From positions 930,001-994,000 of the forward strand of contig JAFBJZ010000821.1 in assembly GCA_016785225.1 (NCBI GenBank): a DNA stretch of 64,000 bases, in the 5' to 3' direction. Both the position numbers and the translations under genes were made by a program. How positions within the stretch are numbered: position 1 is the first letter of the stretch; the number at the start of each line of letters is the position of its first letter. This document shows, piece after piece, positions 39,117 to 50,800 of the stretch. The stretch is from Psettodes erumei (lineage: Eukaryota > Chordata > Actinopteri > Pleuronectiformes > Psettodidae). The notes beneath the pieces are model-generated. The model searched no databases, was not told the DNA's origin, and saw only the letters and a list, made by a program, of their open reading frames with translations.

Positions 39117-39142
39117 ATATATATATATATATATATATATGT
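39117..39142 (+). repeat. (AT)n microsatellite
   Basis: About twelve AT units flanked by CATA and GTATG. Confidence 0.9.
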
Positions 39143-40220
39143 ATGTCGCTTTGCCTGTGTCGCTTTTAAGCAGGGCCCCGCTGTGAGAAAGATTTAATGC
39201 ACGGCTGCTGCTTTGCCTGAACCGTCTGGCCACTGTCTGATTGTTCAGGTGGACTTGCCCTTGGGCCGTTGCAAACATCGACATTTGGACTTTTTACACT
39301 GATTCGCTGAAGCTATTTATTAATTTTGCCAGGAAAAGGGTTCCGGGTGAGGCTGTGTTCCCACGAGGCCCGCGTGGCAGACGCCTGCCCCGCCCCGTTT
39401 CCTCCAGCCCCCTGTCTGTCGGTCTGAATTAGCTTCATTAGCAAACAGCGTTTAGCCCGCAAATATACGTGTTGCCCACTGAAGAGATGACCCAGTTTAA
39501 ACCCCTGACTTAATCCATCCTTGCTTTTATTAAAGATTAAAGAACAGATTGTTATCAACTGTTCTGCAACCAGGAACTAGTCAATCCACAGTCTAGGTTG
39601 AAACTCAGTTTGTTAAGCGCTGCTCCCCGAAATGTGCTCCACAACGCGCAGACGCCACATCTGCATCTGTGTCTGCTATCTGCATCCGCACGCAGCCCAT
39701 AAAGCTTTTTAAACCAGCGGCACATTTGCTTCAAAGGACGACAAGAGGGGAAAAATGACATTTGTTCAAACATCCATTAGCTTTGGCTGTCGTGGTAATT
39801 AATCACGTCTGCCACCGGTTCGGTTCATCTTCTGCACATCAGTTACGGCAGCAGAAAGCTGAGATTCACAGGAAATTGAACTTTGATAAACTAGTGTTAA
39901 GAAGGAGTTGTCCTCCACGTGTTATTTCCCCATCCAGAAACGTCAGTGTTGCTGCGCTGTGCAGCCCAAGACATGATTCATTTAGGAAATCAGCGCAGGA
40001 CGGGCAAATTACTTTACAGGTAATCAATATATAAAAGTATGACACCAGTGAAATGATCAAACATGGCACCTCCAAGTCACAAAGTGATTTCCATAAGTGC
40101 TTCTTTGACTAGACAGCTTTTAATCTACAACATGGCATCATCAAATGATGAGATGGGAACAGAAATAAACCTTCGTATCATCTCCTGAACTGATTACATT
40201 TCACTATTAGCACCATGTTC

Positions 40221-40248
40221 GTGTGTGTGTGTGTGTGTGTGCGCGCGC
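40221..40248 (+). repeat. (GT)n(GC)n microsatellite
   Basis: Ten GT units continued by GCGCGCGC, an alternating purine-pyrimidine run. Confidence 0.9.
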
Positions 40249-41190
40249 TGCAGCACTGGTAGGCTGGATCAGAACCCCAGTGCAATCAGTTTTTAATTTC
40301 CCTGAAATCAAATTACATGGAAGGGCAATAACCGGAGCACTGGACTATGGGAAAGTCATCTTGGAGATTATAAATCGACCCTAAAGTGTGCGAGCGTGTT
40401 AGTGCGCACAGTCCGTGCGTGTCGCCGTTTGTCCACATGCGTGCATACGTGTACAAAATATACATCCAACAGTAAATAGCTTGGTAATGACCTGGATGGA
40501 ATGGAAACCTAATGTCAGAGATGGATGCTGAGCGAGAAATCATCCCTGTAACACTGTCTCCTGTAAACTCCTCGCCGTACTGTAGCCCATTAATTAGGTC
40601 ATTAAAAAAGAACTATTAGAAGGCCGTGCCCTGCTCGATAATTTCTATTGATCTGCTGCAAAGAGCTTATGCCTTCTTGACTCAAAATTGCTTTTCCCAC
40701 AGCAATTTGCAACAAAGTGAGGACCATGATTAAAATAAAGCGCCCGGTGAATTGATACTGGGTCCCTGATATTTTAAAGAAGTTTACTTTGCTCCCTCAT
40801 CTGACGACTTTGTCTAACCCGGGCTTTCGGGCGAGCAAGATGACATGTTAATTTAATTCCGCATCCGGATCAAGTTATTTATGTATTTACTCCTTTAACC
40901 TTCTTGGCTTGATAGGTATAATGTAGAGAGGCAGACGAGCCACCCCAGGTAAAACTGTAGTGAAAATGCCTCCATCACTTTGTGTGCAATCCTGCTAACA
41001 AACACACACAGACTCTTGTGCTGTTGCATTTGCTTTGGCCCCCAGTGGTCAAAGCACACGTCATCTTGAACAGCCCTCTGTGACAGTAATGTTAAGGCTC
41101 TTGCCGTTAGTAAACATACTACTTTTTTTTACTTTTTTCTTTTGCTCTCGCAGCACTTATGTATTATTACGAAACTGTCGTAGCTGCCTG

Positions 41191-41278
41191 GAAACAGAGC
41201 AACATTAGCATTCATCTGGAGGCCGCCTGATAAATGTAAGGCTTGGACACGGAACAGCATTAGCATTCATTCGGAGTT
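41191..41278 (+). repeat. 31-bp dispersed element, copies 2 and 3
   Basis: Copy 2 (41191-41221) matches 2517-2547 at 30/31 positions. Copy 3 (41253-41278) keeps CATTAGCATTCAT and CGGAGTT with a one-base change. The two copies here lie 62 bp apart in the same orientation. Confidence 0.6.
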
Positions 41279-42649
41279 GTGTTTCTGCGAGAGGCGTACG
41301 CCGATGTGGCCGCCGTCCGCTGGTTTCCCCTCTGCTCCCCTCAGCTGTGGGGAGGTCACTTCCTGAACTTGGATCGGCGCTGGGGCAATTAATAAGGCAG
41401 GTGCTTTTACTGCAAAGGAGTCTGTTTAAGTGTATGGGCGCAATTCTGAATCCACAGTCCCACGTGCAGGTTAGTAGCTTTGTTATGCGTTTGTCTGCGT
41501 GAACTTTAGCCTGTGTTGTACATTATGCTGCAAATTTAATTATAGCCTCCAGTACTTATGGGTATTGTTGGTGTTTTCAGGTAGGGGACACGACGCAATT
41601 AATCGTTACGCTACTTCTGTTGACGCTGAACAGAGGGAACAACAAGTCCAGCATCTGCTGGTGTGTCCTTCAGGGCAGAGACCAGCCGTCCGTGGACCAG
41701 GTGCGTCTCTGGACAGCTGGTCAGAGGTCAGCTGGTCTGGTACCCGCCTCGCGTGCTCCGTTCTGTTGACCTCCCACTGCATGTGAGGCGATTTTGTAAT
41801 TCCTTTTAATTACGCTGACATTCAAAAGTTATCGCTTTAGACGCGAAAGAAAATCGATATTAGCGCCAAATTTTTCATTAGCTGGAATGCCCCTGTTAAC
41901 GGCTGCGCGTGTTTGGAAACATTCTTAAATGTCAGCTGAAATGGGAAAAGGCCTGTCGAGAGTCACACAACACAAAAGCTTTACAAAAAAGTAAGATGAT
42001 ATTCTGTCGTCCGCACCGGCTCTTGGGCGGATCTGTCATGAGGTGTCGGCTGACGGCGACCAGTTGCCCGCAGAGACCGGCGCCCTCGACCTGATGAAGA
42101 TTCACGACTGGATTTGGTGGATTCGCACGCTATAAATCCTGTTATGGTGTAAAGCTGGACTAACCAGTAAATTAAAATCCAGACCAAAACATGGGTGTGA
42201 AAAATGCCTGCTCTGTAGCGCACATATTCATACAGCCCTTTGTGAGTATATTGATCAGAGCAGTTTAAGGATTATACCAAAGAAATGAATACGCCCGCTT
42301 AACTTTTAGGCAGCAGTGTTTCCACCGCGGCTCTGCTCTAAGTGCTGCACCGCAGCCCGACGTTTCCCCTGCTCCTGTCAGATAAAACGCTGAGATCTGT
42401 TTAATGAGACTTCCTGAGTTGTGAGCCGCTTCCGTTGCAGATCAAAGCCTTTAACCAGCCCAAAAAGCTTCCCTCTTCCTATTTGTTTTGATCGACCTTT
42501 TTTACCTGAAGATGCCTTTTTCATTTCTCTGTCTCCCAAAATAAAAGTTACTTAATGAGCTTGTAACTACTAGAAAGCTAACATCTGTCATATTTACTGC
42601 GGAGGGATGTTCTTTGGTCTGTAGCTTCCGGAGCTGATGAGGCTTTTTT
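41279..42649. other. Intergenic, no gene seen
   Basis: Mixed GC content; no recognisable coding or RNA gene. Confidence 0.5.
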
Positions 42650-43332
42650 ATGTCAACTGAGACCTTTACGCGACATCGGGGAGAAGGATGAGAGCCGGTC
42701 TCCACCCAGGACGGCACCGTGGTGGAAGATTCATTTGCAATTGCGCGCGCTGGAAAGTCACGGGAAGAGGGATGAACGGAGCAGGGGAAGGCGATGGATT
42801 CAAAGCCGCGCGGAGCGGGGGTTCAGAGACGGGCTGCTGCCGAGGGATTCAAATCGACCGGCACGCGCTCTCTGCGGGGAAATCAGGAGGAGAGGGCCGA
42901 CCGACGGATTAGCACCCGCATGTTTCCCGTCCGCCGCCCCGCGTCCGACTCCATGCATGCGCGGCGGTCTTTAGCTCGTGATGAAAACGCAATAAAAGGA
43001 GTTTAATTGGCCCGTTGGTTTCCTGCCGTCTGGGGTTAGTGGACGACATGAAGCAAAGTACGCGCCAAATTCTCTCAGCGCGTTCATTTTGTAGCACTCG
43101 TGCCAAATACTTTGCAGACTGAACCGGCTTTTTTTTTTTCCCCTGCCGGTGAGAAATGTAATATTGTAATGATTGATGAGCTGCTGCGTAACTAAGTCTC
43201 AACTGAAAAAAAAGCTGTTTTTACACGCAGCGTATTGATGTCGCTCCATTGTTCACTGTGACAAACATATTGCATTGACATCTGCGTTGTGTTTCTGTAA
43301 ACTGGTCTTCTTGTTTTGATTTTTCTTTTTTT

Positions 43333-43344
43333 GGGGGGGGGGGG
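43333..43344 (+). repeat. G12 homopolymer
   Basis: Uninterrupted run of twelve G after a T run. Confidence 0.85.
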
Positions 43345-45352
43345 TCTGTCACCGTTGTATCACCTCGATGGCCAGCCGCCCGTGCTAAATCAGACGCCGA
43401 CGTGCGGACTAAAACAGATGCGCAAGGGCCGGAGGCAGCTGGGGTTTTCGCGACGCCGCTCCGCGTAAGATCGCCGATGTAGACGGCGTTCGGGCCTGTA
43501 GGATGAGAGCGAATGAGTAACCCTCACGGGGAGAGTCTGGCGCTGTGCTAATCCACAACCAAAATGAACAAGATCGGAAAAGGGTTGAAAACCAAGCTGT
43601 GAAACGGGAAACCGGGAAATGTGCTGCAAGGGGTTTTTTCCTGGATATAGTTTAACTAATTTGGATTGGAGTGCTTTGTGAACAAATGCCAATAGCTCCT
43701 GGCTATTAAAAAAAAGAGGGGAAATAATTGAAAAAAACCCAAAACAAACAAAGGTAGCAAAACGAGGTAATTTAAACCAAATGCTTGCAAGCGAAAAAAA
43801 AATCCATTACGACCAGCAGTTCTCCATCAGAACAGAGAGCCCGAGCTCGGCTAAAGCTGGCCTCCCCTCGTGTTTTCATACTCGCCAACACCTTTTTAGC
43901 CAATTACGTTCACGTGCCGCCATATTGTGACGCAGCCCCGGCCACCTGTTCTGGGCACACGTGGGCAGACGCCAAGACGGTTTTCTTGTTTCCATGGAAG
44001 CTGCCTCAACCTGACAAAATAATAACAGCGGTGGGGCACGTTGACGCGAGTGGTTTGTCCTGTAGCAGCGGCGTTTCCTGCAGTATTCTAACTTAACTTA
44101 GGGACTTGAACACTTTCTTTTCAATCTTGAGCAGCTGAGTTATCCTCAACTCCACAAATTGCTTGTGGAACAACAGCAAGGTGCGCAGCGCGCGTCTCCT
44201 GTTTTATTGTCGCGGTTTAGGAACGGAACGCGTAATCGCTAGAATCGGTAGAATCAGCAAATTCGCGCGCGTCTGTCATTTCTGCACCCGCCGCGATTCG
44301 TCAGCAGCCGAGGACATTAGCTTTGTCGACACTGGGCGTCTGGGGTTTGAACTGGGAGTGTGCTGCCGGCGAGGCTGGGTAACGATCGCTTGTATGCAAG
44401 TTGCGCAAAAGCCCGATCGCACCCAAGACAGAAATGACCATAAAAATGTGCTCAGTGACTGCAGAGAAGGGTATTCATGTGTAATAATAAAAGAATTCCA
44501 ATGTTTTTTGGTAGACTTAGGTGGAGTTTGTGTGTACATTTATATATATAATTCATGTTTTCCACATACACTACATTTCAAATCTCAAATGGATTGTAAA
44601 TACTGTAGATGACCATTTTGGAACGTTAACAAACTGCATGTTGCGTTTTTTCCGGGGAGGAAAGTCTCCGACTTGAGCGCGTGCTCGAGCTTGTGCCTTT
44701 TGGTCTTTTTTCAGACAACGTCAATCCAGCTGCGGTGATGCTGCGTGCGGGTTTGTTGTCCAAAGCAGCATGTGGCGGCTCGCCTTCTTGTCAAGCTTGT
44801 AGCTGGGGAAGGTGAGAATGACGACCTGCTGGCACACGGAAGACGCGTGACTGAAGTTTCCAATTTGTCTCCCGTCCTCGGTGCCTGTGGGCGTACAGAA
44901 CGTCAGCTCTTACAGTGGTCCGAATCCCGACTGACGCGACGCGATAAGCAAACGCTGAAAAATCTGAAGGGTTCGCAAAGGACGCAGAGTTGTGTTAACG
45001 TGACGCGGACAGGCGCGGACAGGCTCATACGTGATTCACCATGAAACTTCTTCTCCTGCGCCGATGCTAAACGTGGACTCTCAGCAGTCTTTTGGAAAGC
45101 TCTCGTAATCGCCACGCAGGAGCTTTTCTTGAAATAATGTCGCTGCTGCAGGTGATAAACAGACCGCTTGGCTTTTTTATGCGTAAGAAATCACTGTACG
45201 ATTCAGCAATACTGTTGTTTGCCTGCAGATTTACTTCTGGCTTCATGATACCTTTCAAGAACATTATGTTTTTCTGAATTTCCTGTCCTCGGATCTCTTT
45301 TTTTTTCTTTTTAACTTCCTGATTCATTGATATCGTAGATTCCCTAGCTCCT

Positions 45353-45440
45353 GACCCTAATGCTAACCATCACAGCTAAATGCCTGACCCCACCCTTTAC
45401 CTTAAACCTAACCTGAACCTGACTCCACCCTCAACCCTCA
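45353..45440 (+). repeat. Degenerate CCTAACC-type repeat
   Basis: Imperfect units such as CTGACCCTAATGCTAACC, CTTAAACCTAACCTGAACC and CTCAACCCTCAGACC, resembling a decayed telomere-like or common fish satellite-type stretch. Confidence 0.45.
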
Positions 45441-46439
45441 GACCAAGATAGAAGTTTAACACGTGCACACACACTGTGACAGCATTCCCAGTGAGGCCGC
45501 TGGCGACTGTCACGTGCGGTTCGTTATCTTGAAGGATCGTTGTTCCGCTCCCTGCGGCGACTCCACGTGCGGCGAGCTTCGGCAGACGAGCTCTCGCGCG
45601 CGCGGCGAGACGTGGGCGGTTTTCTTCGTGGCCGCGCGCAAGGAGCAGGTTTGCGATATTAACGTGATTCATCGGGTCCCTCACTCAAACCTGCGCTTAG
45701 GCAGAAAGGAGGTGATCTCGAACGCCTCTTCTGCTTGTGGAGGGGGCCGCTGGCTCCCGCGGCGCCTAATGGAAACGCCTGTTCAGTGGGCTAACGGCGC
45801 GTACACAAAGGATAACCACTTCAAAAGACTGGCCCTGAGGATTCCAAGTACACAATACACTTTTACTGTGTCAGCACTCTGTGATGCTATAAAAATCATT
45901 TTGAATAGCGGGGCGCACCGAGGTAGTCATTCATAATGGATAATGAACCCTCCCATTTATCTCTCTTTCACTGTCCCACGCCCATCTCCTCTCTCTCTCT
46001 CTCTCTCTCTTTTTTTTTCCATAATGGATAAAATACTGTGGGGATGAATATTTGTAGTGTTATTCTTGTTTTATTGAGCAGAAGAGGTGGAGTCGGCCAG
46101 GAATTGTGCTGCCTCAGCTCCACGCAACATGGTGCGTAAATCAGGGCGTGCAGCAGGAGGAGCTCATTAACGCGGGTGAAGCGGGACGGATGGACGGCGT
46201 GGGGCCTGGAGGAGCGTGGAGACGGACGGCTGGAACCTAGCATGAAAGCGCTATTTGGGGAGCCGGACCCGAGTAGGATACTTTTGTGAAAAAAACGGCA
46301 CATTTGCAGTTGTGGTTCTCACACGGTGCCTGGAAAAAGAATCTAGAGGTTCAACCACATGTTGTTACAGCGATAGAGTATTGCTTTAGCTGTAGTGTGT
46401 CAGTATGTGCAGCTATCTGTGCCACCAATAACACGCCTG

Positions 46440-46630
46440 TCAGGTTGACTGGTGACTCTAAGTTGTGCGTAGGTGCGACTGAGAGCGGGAATGTCAGCCC
46501 TGTGACAGACTGGCGGCCTGTCCAGGGTGGACCCCGCCCTACCCCGCCCTCCCCGCCCTCCCCGCCCTCCGCTCCACCGCCCCCACGACCCTGTGTGGAT
46601 AAGCGGTGTTGTACGGATGGATGAAAGACA
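46440..46630 (+). mobile_element. L2/Maui-type LINE 3' tail (or LINE-tailed SINE)
   Basis: The text GTTGACTGGTGACTCTAAG, GCGTAGGTGCGACTGAGAG, GTCAGCCCTGTGACAGACTG, GCGGCCTGTCCAGGGTGGAC and GACCCTGTGTGGATAAGCGG, ending in GGATGGATGAA, follows closely the 3' end of a well-known teleost LINE family. In place of the usual 'CGCCTCTCGCCC' there is a local CCCGCC/CCTC expansion (46529-46570). Confidence 0.75.
46529..46570 (-). repeat. CCCCGCCCT tandem units (G-quadruplex-prone on the - strand)
   Basis: About five units of CCCCGCCCT/CCCCGCCCTC inside the LINE tail. The - strand reads as repeated G3-4 tracts. Confidence 0.7.
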
Positions 46631-46805
46631 CAACGACGCTCTTACAGCTCCTGGAGCCGGAGGATGTGCGATTAGTCCGGCCCCTTTCACGCTGCACTTA
46701 ATAATTTGATATATTGCTCGCGTGAAAATATTGACGAACGCCGAGTCAACATTTAGACTTGTTTCACGGGTGAGAGCGGTGATGAAGCCCTGAAGCTGAG
46801 GTATG

Positions 46806-46819
46806 GTTGCTATGGTTAC
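46806..46819 (-). promoter_or_regulatory. RFX X-box-like site 1
   Basis: GTTGCTATGGTTAC; its complement GTAACCATAGCAAC fits the X-box GTNRCC-N(0-3)-RGYAAC exactly. Function is unproven. Confidence 0.4.
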
Positions 46820-47397
46820 ACCTGCAGCACATCAGACACTCATGCACTGATTTAGAACTGTCAATTGTTCCGTAAACACCTGCCAGGCGGGCGACTGTTG
46901 TTATTGTTTTGTTGCCTCTTGTCTAAGTACTTAATATTAATGTGTTTTATGTAATTGTAACTGATGTAAGGAGAAGTGCTGATCAGCAGGGAGGGAGACG
47001 GACTCACCGATGAGGAGCAGAGGTCAACGTTCCCTAAATTAGTAAGTCATTCATCACCAATATTAGAAACTAAACTTTCCTCCTTTCAGTTTTCCACCTT
47101 ACGTGTGGATGAGTGTCGACTGTCTTTCTCCCATATTATTTAAAGCTGTTAGATAAGTAATGCAACATAACAACTTCCCCTTAATGCTCTACGTTCGGTC
47201 ACTTCATTTGATCGAGCATTTGTGGTATGGGTGCAATACAGTAGCCTACAGTAGCTGCGACGACCATGTGAATGTCCGGAAGCTCTTTTTCCCACGTCTT
47301 ATTAGCATATTCCTACAGTAGTACAGTTTTCGACATGACAGAGCCTTTACAGGAGGCGACCGCTGGACACCCACTTAACTCCCCGCATCTTAGCGCT

Positions 47398-47410
47398 GTA
47401 ACCTAGCAAC
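47398..47410 (+). promoter_or_regulatory. RFX X-box-like site 2
   Basis: GTAACCTAGCAAC fits GTNRCC-N(0-3)-RGYAAC with a one-base spacer, in a CpG-containing segment (about 47340-47620). Confidence 0.4.
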
Positions 47411-47836
47411 GCCCCGCTCGATCGAGCGCTGGTCAGCGGAGTGCCATGCAGCTTTGCCAAACGCCCGTTCGCCTCTCGGCAGGCGTGTTTGGAGAGGGCC
47501 CGGGCGAGCCCAAAACTGACACCAGTTGGACGATGGCTGACGTTACCGCACGGTGAGAGAGTCACCGAGGCGTTCAGGGCCCGAGCGACACCGGCGTCCC
47601 ACGGGCCCACTTACATTACACGCCGAACGCCAGCAGTCTCTCTTCTGAACCAGGACTCTGAGGAACGCACCGTGGGGCCTTTTCAGAAACACAGCAATAA
47701 CACACAATTACGCTGGATTAACGAGCCGAGCGGAAACGCTTGCAGCCCGTTTATTGGACAGGAAGCAATGACGTGCACTGTGTTCATTTGTCTTATTGTT
47801 CCACTGAATGTGGATTAGGATGATCTTGCTTTCCTC

Positions 47837-47867
47837 TGTGTGTGTGAGTGTGTGTGTGTGTGTGTGT
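47837..47867 (+). repeat. (GT)n microsatellite
   Basis: GT array with one GA interruption. Confidence 0.9.
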
Positions 47868-50800
47868 TTTCACGGCTGCTTTTGTGAGGGAAAAAAAATA
47901 ATTGGTTTACTTTGAAAGGAATACATAGGTAGCAATGACAAACAGCAGTATTTATACTTTAATGGGTCGCTGTGATGCCTTGTCAGATATGTGGAATATT
48001 AAAACAGCTCTTTTTGTTCACAAGATGAAGCCGTACCGCGTGTGTTCTTTTACGCCGTCGCCCTCGACAGTGTGCTTCTCAGAGATGGAAAAAAGAAATG
48101 GAGAGCTGAAGTTGAGACCGTCCTAGTGATGTCATATATTCTGGTGATTCTAAAGCAAATGAAGTGGCCCCATGTACTCGCTCCAGACACACAGCCGCGC
48201 ACGTTTCACCCTTAAATGTCAGCGTGCCGAGGTTATGCAAACACCTTGGCACCGCGGGGGCTTTTTTTTCTGCACTTGATATTCAGCTAATTGGAGTGAC
48301 CCACTGTGACTTCCACATATGTAACCGCGTGGCATTATTAACTCACCGCCTGGCAATGGAACTAATTAAAAATAAGACTTTTCAGATGGTTTAAAGTAAT
48401 GAAATCGGGGAAACACGTGGCGCGTCGGGGTCCGCGTGAGCCTGGCTTTTTCATTTCTTGGCAGTCTCCGTGTGTGCCGCGTAGCCGCTGTCTCTCTCTG
48501 CAGTGTCGGTGAATCCTCCCCAGTGAGTTAAAAGTCATCAGTTTGGCCAGCCTTTAAAAAAAAAAAAAAAAAGTGGAGGTGATGCAGACAGTGTGTGTGC
48601 GCCTGCTTTTCAGTCCAGCTTACCGCAACCGAGCAGGGGGGATTTTGAAGCGTTTAGGAAGCTTCAGGATTGTTTTCCCTGAAGTGATCAAAAAGATAAC
48701 TCACCTTAAATGTCACTGTTCAGCATTGGATTTGAAAGTGCAGTTAGTAATTGCTTTGATTGCTTTCGCCGCTGGGGTGGGGGGGGGGGCCTGAAAAACT
48801 CCACCACAACCTTTTGGAGTTGTATTTCCGTCTGCCTGGTAATTGGAAGTCCTATTTTATAGCACTGTATTCAGGAGGCTCTTTGTCTTGGTCTGCACCA
48901 TCTCATGAGAACAGGCTGCTACAAACTTACCAGCTCATTTGTTACTACTACAACACGTGTGACACATGTTACACACACACGCCATACAGTGGTTGTACAT
49001 CTCCGCTGATTTTGTTTTCCCTTCCCTGTGGTGTTGTTTACGGACGAGGGTCAAGGTATTGGCTCCACTTCATAAATAGCATCCATCAGTGTCACCTGGG
49101 AGCCCCGAGGGGATCTTTATTACTGACAGGACAGCTTTACCTCCACCTCGCTCCTACAGCCACCACGTGACCCCGGCTCTCACCCGCTGACGCGGCGGCG
49201 GCCTGGGGCTATTTATTTCTGCTGCATTTCCAAAGATGAGGGGCGTGTAAATATTAGTCTGGCACTCTGAAGCGCTCCCGCCCGCCACGTTCCTTTCGCA
49301 AACCTCCAGTACCGACCTTGTTTCCCCACTACTAACCATCCACAATGTAGTGAAGCTCTTGTGTGAATGTCCTAGCCACACAGTAATAATGCACATTCAG
49401 ACAGTAAACATGAGCCGCTGCTCCCCATCCAAGTGGAACAAGCCCGGAGGGGAAGCTAGCGTACAGCTGGAACACGTGTGGTTATCATGCTGAGTTGTGG
49501 GCAGTTTATTCTGTGTCCGCAGCGCATCACGTAAAAATGGCTGAGCTTTGACTGAGTCATAGAGAGGTAGTAAATGCCAGAACGACACTTTGCTCATATA
49601 CCTTTAGCTGTTTGAAAGAGATTTTACATGTAGGGAAATCGCCACTGTAGACATCTGTCCTTCTCTTTCGTCCGTCCCTGTGCTGAGCGTTCAGAGCGAG
49701 CGGCTCTGTGCTCCAGCCTCGTACTGTTAAAGCGTGTAAATGTATGTCTGATTGGAAGGAGAGCTCACAATCAAGCAAATGACACTTGATAGTAGTTAAT
49801 GCTAGTGGTCATGAATTATTCAGGGCCTGGGTTGAGAGAGGAGAGAGAACATAGCAAGTGTATAGTGTCAATAGCTTATAGTATCATAATATAATGTTAT
49901 ATTATACAGCTTACACACGGTGAAAGGTATGAAGTACAGGATATATGGACAGATGCCGCGGCGGGCAGGGAGGGATCTCAAGTGGCCAGGGAACAGTCTT
50001 GTGCAAGCTTGTTTTTCATTATCACCAACGGAGAACTGTTGACACTGATTTCCCCTTTGTCGGGAGGACGAGCGCATTGAGCAATCATCCGCAAAAAACC
50101 CCCCAAAACACGAGCGTCGTAAAGGAAGCGACACTCGAATCAAGCCTTTTTGTCTGAGGACAGACGGGATCCAGAGACATCCATCTGCGGCCGCGGGTAT
50201 CCACATCTCAGTCGAACGCTTGCTTAATCTGAGGCTTTTCAACGGGTGTGACAAGCAGCAGCTGTGCAGCAGGATGTGAAGCAACGCGCAAAGACGGGCG
50301 CCGTTTAAAAGGGATTGTTGGGGGAAAAAGCTTTCGACTCCATGGCTGTGGTTGCTCATAAACAATCACTTAATCAAGCAGAATTAATTTCCTGCTCCTT
50401 TTAATTCTTGCCCTCTCCTTTTTTTTAAGCCTATTTCCCTGCTGCGTTTGTCACTAATTAAAAAGAAATTTGTGGTAACAATGCTCATGCATTTAAAAGC
50501 AAAAAGCCCCAAAACTTTATCCCATTCCTCAAAGGGAACACTGGGTGATCAAATATTCCATTTAAAATGTTAAAGGATTGCTTTGTTTATTAAGACTCCA
50601 GCTCCGGCCCGCAAAGAATGCGGGATGTGGGAGCACGGTGGCACGGCCGGGCGAAACAGCGAGCGGGATTATTTGGAGGCGAACCCAGAAGTCAGCAGTG
50701 TCAGTAAAAAAGGGTTTGCATTGGTGCTTTTTATTATTTGTTTGCAGGTTAGTTGAAAAGCTGCGTGTTTGTGTGATTCCCTTGCATCCTCATTGCCCCG

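Larger units (their letters stand above)
38952..41190. other. Intergenic, no gene seen
   Basis: It holds an (AT)n array at 39117-39142 and (GT)n at 40221-40248. An AT-rich stretch at about 40570-40830 has TAATTA-type homeodomain cores and could be a conserved non-coding element, which cannot be judged from one sequence. Confidence 0.5.
42650..46280. promoter_or_regulatory. Cluster of CpG-rich segments without an attached gene
   Basis: Several CpG-dense patches stand out from AT-rich surroundings: about 42.68-43.02, 43.38-43.55, 43.84-44.06, 44.16-44.42, 44.73-45.03 and 45.48-45.80 kb. The densest, about 45.52-45.66 kb, has roughly two dozen CpGs in 140 bp by eye. Open frames here (up to 157 codons) look like by-products of low stop density and match nothing I know. 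Such orphan islands may mark distal promoters or enhancers; that is inference. Confidence 0.35.

Noticed and set aside
44163..44612. 149-codon open frame
   Set aside because: It is within the CpG-rich cluster, matches no family, and has no coding-like neighbours or splice context.
49868..50365. 165-codon open frame on the - strand
   Set aside because: No recognisable domain; composition is that of non-coding DNA.
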